From Streptomyces xanthochromogenes (GTDB lineage: Bacteria > Actinomycetota > Actinomycetes > Streptomycetales > Streptomycetaceae): 64,000 nt of DNA. Both the position numbers and the translations under genes were made by a program. The notes under the pieces are model-generated. The model made no database searches and was not told where the DNA came from. It saw only the letters and a program-made list of their open reading frames with translations. Shown here piece by piece: positions 62,723 to 64,000 of the stretch. The stretch spans positions 620,001 to 684,000 of the forward strand of contig NZ_BMUZ01000004.1 in assembly GCF_014650455.1 (NCBI RefSeq), given 5' to 3'. Position 1 is the stretch's first letter; each line of letters starts with the position of its first letter.

Positions 62723-64000
62723 TCAGACCGGGAGCGTCCGGGCGGCCTGCTGGTCGAGGTACTCCTCGTGGATCTCGCGCGGCCCGAACGGCCACACCTT
62801 CTCGAAGCGCGCCCACAGCAGGAAGGCGACGCAGCCGAGCGCGAGCCAGGCGAGCGACCATTCGATGGGATGGCGGCCCGGCGAGTTCTTGTCGGAGTAT
62901 CCGTAGATGGTGAGCCAGCCGACCAGGGCGACCAGGCTCGGCAGCGGGTAGAGCCACATCCGGTACGGGCGGCGCAGTGCGGGCTGGCGCTTGCGCAGCA
63001 CGGTCACGGCGAGGATCTGGGCGAGCGCCTGCACGATGACCATCACCGTGGTGAGCAGCTGGATGAGGGTGGTCAGATCGGTGCGGCGGCCGATCATGAA
63101 GCCGATGGCGGTGATGACGCCCATGGTGGCGAGGCCCAGCATCGGGAAGCGGTGCCGGGGGTGCAGCTTGGCGTAGGGGCGGAAGAACACCTTGTCGCGC
63201 GCGGCGTCGTACGGGACCCGGGAGCCGCCGAGCAGTCCCGCGAACACCGAGGCGAACGCGGTGATCAGGATGAGGACGGTCACCACGTCGGCGGCGGTCT
63301 TGCCCCAGGCCTTCTCCAGGACCGCGGAGGCGACCGAGGAGGAGGCGATGTCGTTCGGGTCCAGCATCCGGTGGTAGTCGATCACGCCGAGCGTGCCGAT
63401 CTGGAGCAGCAGGTAGATCGCCATGATGCCGAAGATGGAGTAGATGATGGAGCGCGGCAGGGTGCGTCCGGGGTCCTTGATCTCGGCACCCATGTAGGCC
63501 GTTGTGTTGTAGCCGAGGTAGTCGTAGATGCCGATGGTGAGTCCGGCCGCGAACCCGATCCAGAAGTGACTGCTCGTCAACTCGAAGGCGCCGGCGGGGT
63601 AGTGGAAGGCGAGGTGGGGGCTGAAGTCGGTGGCGGCGGCGATGATCACCAGGCTCACCGAAGCGATCATCACGACCCACATCACGGCGGTGATCCGGGC
63701 GATGTTCTCGATCCCCCGCCACAGCAGCAGGACCACGAGCGCGATGATGCCCAGCCCGATCAGGTCACCGGCGGTCCTGCCGAGGTCCGGGGCCAGGTAG
63801 CCGAGGTACTGCACGAAGCCGACGACGCCGGTGGACATGGCGAGCGGGATGAAGAGCATCGCCGTCCAGACGAAGAGGAACGGCATGAGGCGACCGGTGC
63901 GGTACTGGAAGGCCTGGCGCAGATAGACGTAACTGCCGCCGGAGCCCGGCAGCGAGGCGCCGAGTTCGGCCCAGATCAGACCGTCCGCGAGCGCGAGGAC
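62723..64000 (-). CDS. APC-family amino acid permease (N-terminus beyond window)
   Basis: At least 425 residues, open to the right edge. The start lies outside, because the frame continues upstream of the Met at 63886 with WAELGASLPGSGGSYVYLRQ, a typical APC TM2-3 region. About ten membrane segments follow, including GFAAGLTIGIYDYLGYNTTAYMG and FAGLLGGSRVPYDAARDKVF. The C-terminus is short and cytoplasmic. It imports an amino acid or a related amine by proton symport. Confidence 0.92.
   Translation of the reverse strand, partial: VLALADGLIWAELGASLPGSGGSYVYLRQAFQYRTGRLMPFLFVWTAMLFIPLAMSTGVVGFVQYLGYLAPDLGRTAGDLIGLGIIALVVLLLWRGIENIARITAVMWVVMIASVSLVIIAAATDFSPHLAFHYPAGAFELTSSHFWIGFAAGLTIGIYDYLGYNTTAYMGAEIKDPGRTLPRSIIYSIFGIMAIYLLLQIGTLGVIDYHRMLDPNDIASSSVASAVLEKAWGKTAADVVTVLILITAFASVFAGLLGGSRVPYDAARDKVFFRPYAKLHPRHRFPMLGLATMGVITAIGFMIGRRTDLTTLIQLLTTVMVIVQALAQILAVTVLRKRQPALRRPYRMWLYPLPSLVALVGWLTIYGYSDKNSPGRHPIEWSLAWLALGCVAFLLWARFEKVWPFGPREIHEEYLDQQAARTLPV

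Overview
The window is very GC-rich, with GTG/TTG starts, many ATGA/GTGA stop-start overlaps, apparent leaderless genes, a Tat-exported phosphatase and many MFS/LuxR/AraC/LacI genes. This is typical of a Streptomyces chromosome. No rRNA, tRNA, CRISPR array or intact mobile element was seen. All assignments come from reading the sequence and translations; no database search was run.

Layout. (1) 1-6.8 kb: a small protein gene cut by the left edge, an MFS exporter, a LuxR-type regulator, and a MerR regulator divergent from a SulP anion-transporter gene that is internally deleted and frameshifted. A perfect 24-bp palindrome lies between the last two. A sterol-desaturase-like membrane hydroxylase follows. 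(2) 7.0-25.2 kb: an unusual accessory cluster. Twelve reverse-strand genes from 20527 to 7015 encode a complete ADP-heptose pathway (GmhA-HldE fused in one protein, GmhB, HldD) and a GT9 heptosyltransferase. They also encode a LOG-type phosphoribohydrolase fused to a GNAT domain, a DegT aminotransferase, a FAD (GMC) oxidoreductase, a TIM-barrel sugar isomerase, a VOC protein, two further acyltransferase-like proteins and an MFS exporter. A divergent pair (second GMC oxidoreductase plus SDR) faces away across a striking 63-bp-arm inverted repeat, and an AraC regulator follows. (3) 25.4-38.4 kb: mostly housekeeping or strain-variable genes: purple acid phosphatase, a VTPP-repeat secreted protein, pirin, membrane proteins, a protealysin-like M4 protease, MgtC, a phosphodiester glycosidase-like protein, GNAT, rhomboid-like, SDR, a disulfide oxidoreductase and thioredoxin. 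(4) 38.7-49.4 kb: a secreted protein and an eight-gene Pel-like exopolysaccharide locus (PelA-like deacetylase, PelF, polytopic protein, two NDP-sugar epimerase/dehydratases, nucleotidyltransferase, spherulin-4-like protein, GH114 lipoprotein). (5) 49.4-64 kb: AEC transporter, aldehyde dehydrogenase plus thiolase, a LacI/MFS/hydrolase set, isochorismatase-like hydrolase with a GlxA-type regulator, methyltransferase, XRE-cupin regulator, NfeD-like plus flotillin, and an amino-acid permease cut by the right edge.

How the main cluster could work (inference). Sedoheptulose-7-phosphate would be isomerised, phosphorylated, dephosphorylated and adenylylated to ADP-heptose, then epimerised by the HldD homologue. 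The GT9 enzyme would transfer the heptose. A LOG enzyme normally releases an N6-substituted adenine from its nucleotide, so an N6-heptosyl-AMP would be a logical substrate. Oxidation (GMC/SDR), transamination (DegT) and N-acylation (GNAT/BioF2-like proteins) would follow. This matches the chemistry of septacidin/spicamycin-type heptosyl-adenine antibiotics, whose heptose, like that of hygromycin B, derives from sedoheptulose-7-phosphate. No 2-deoxystreptamine, PKS or NRPS genes are present, so a nucleoside-type product is favoured over an aminoglycoside, but the product is unproven.
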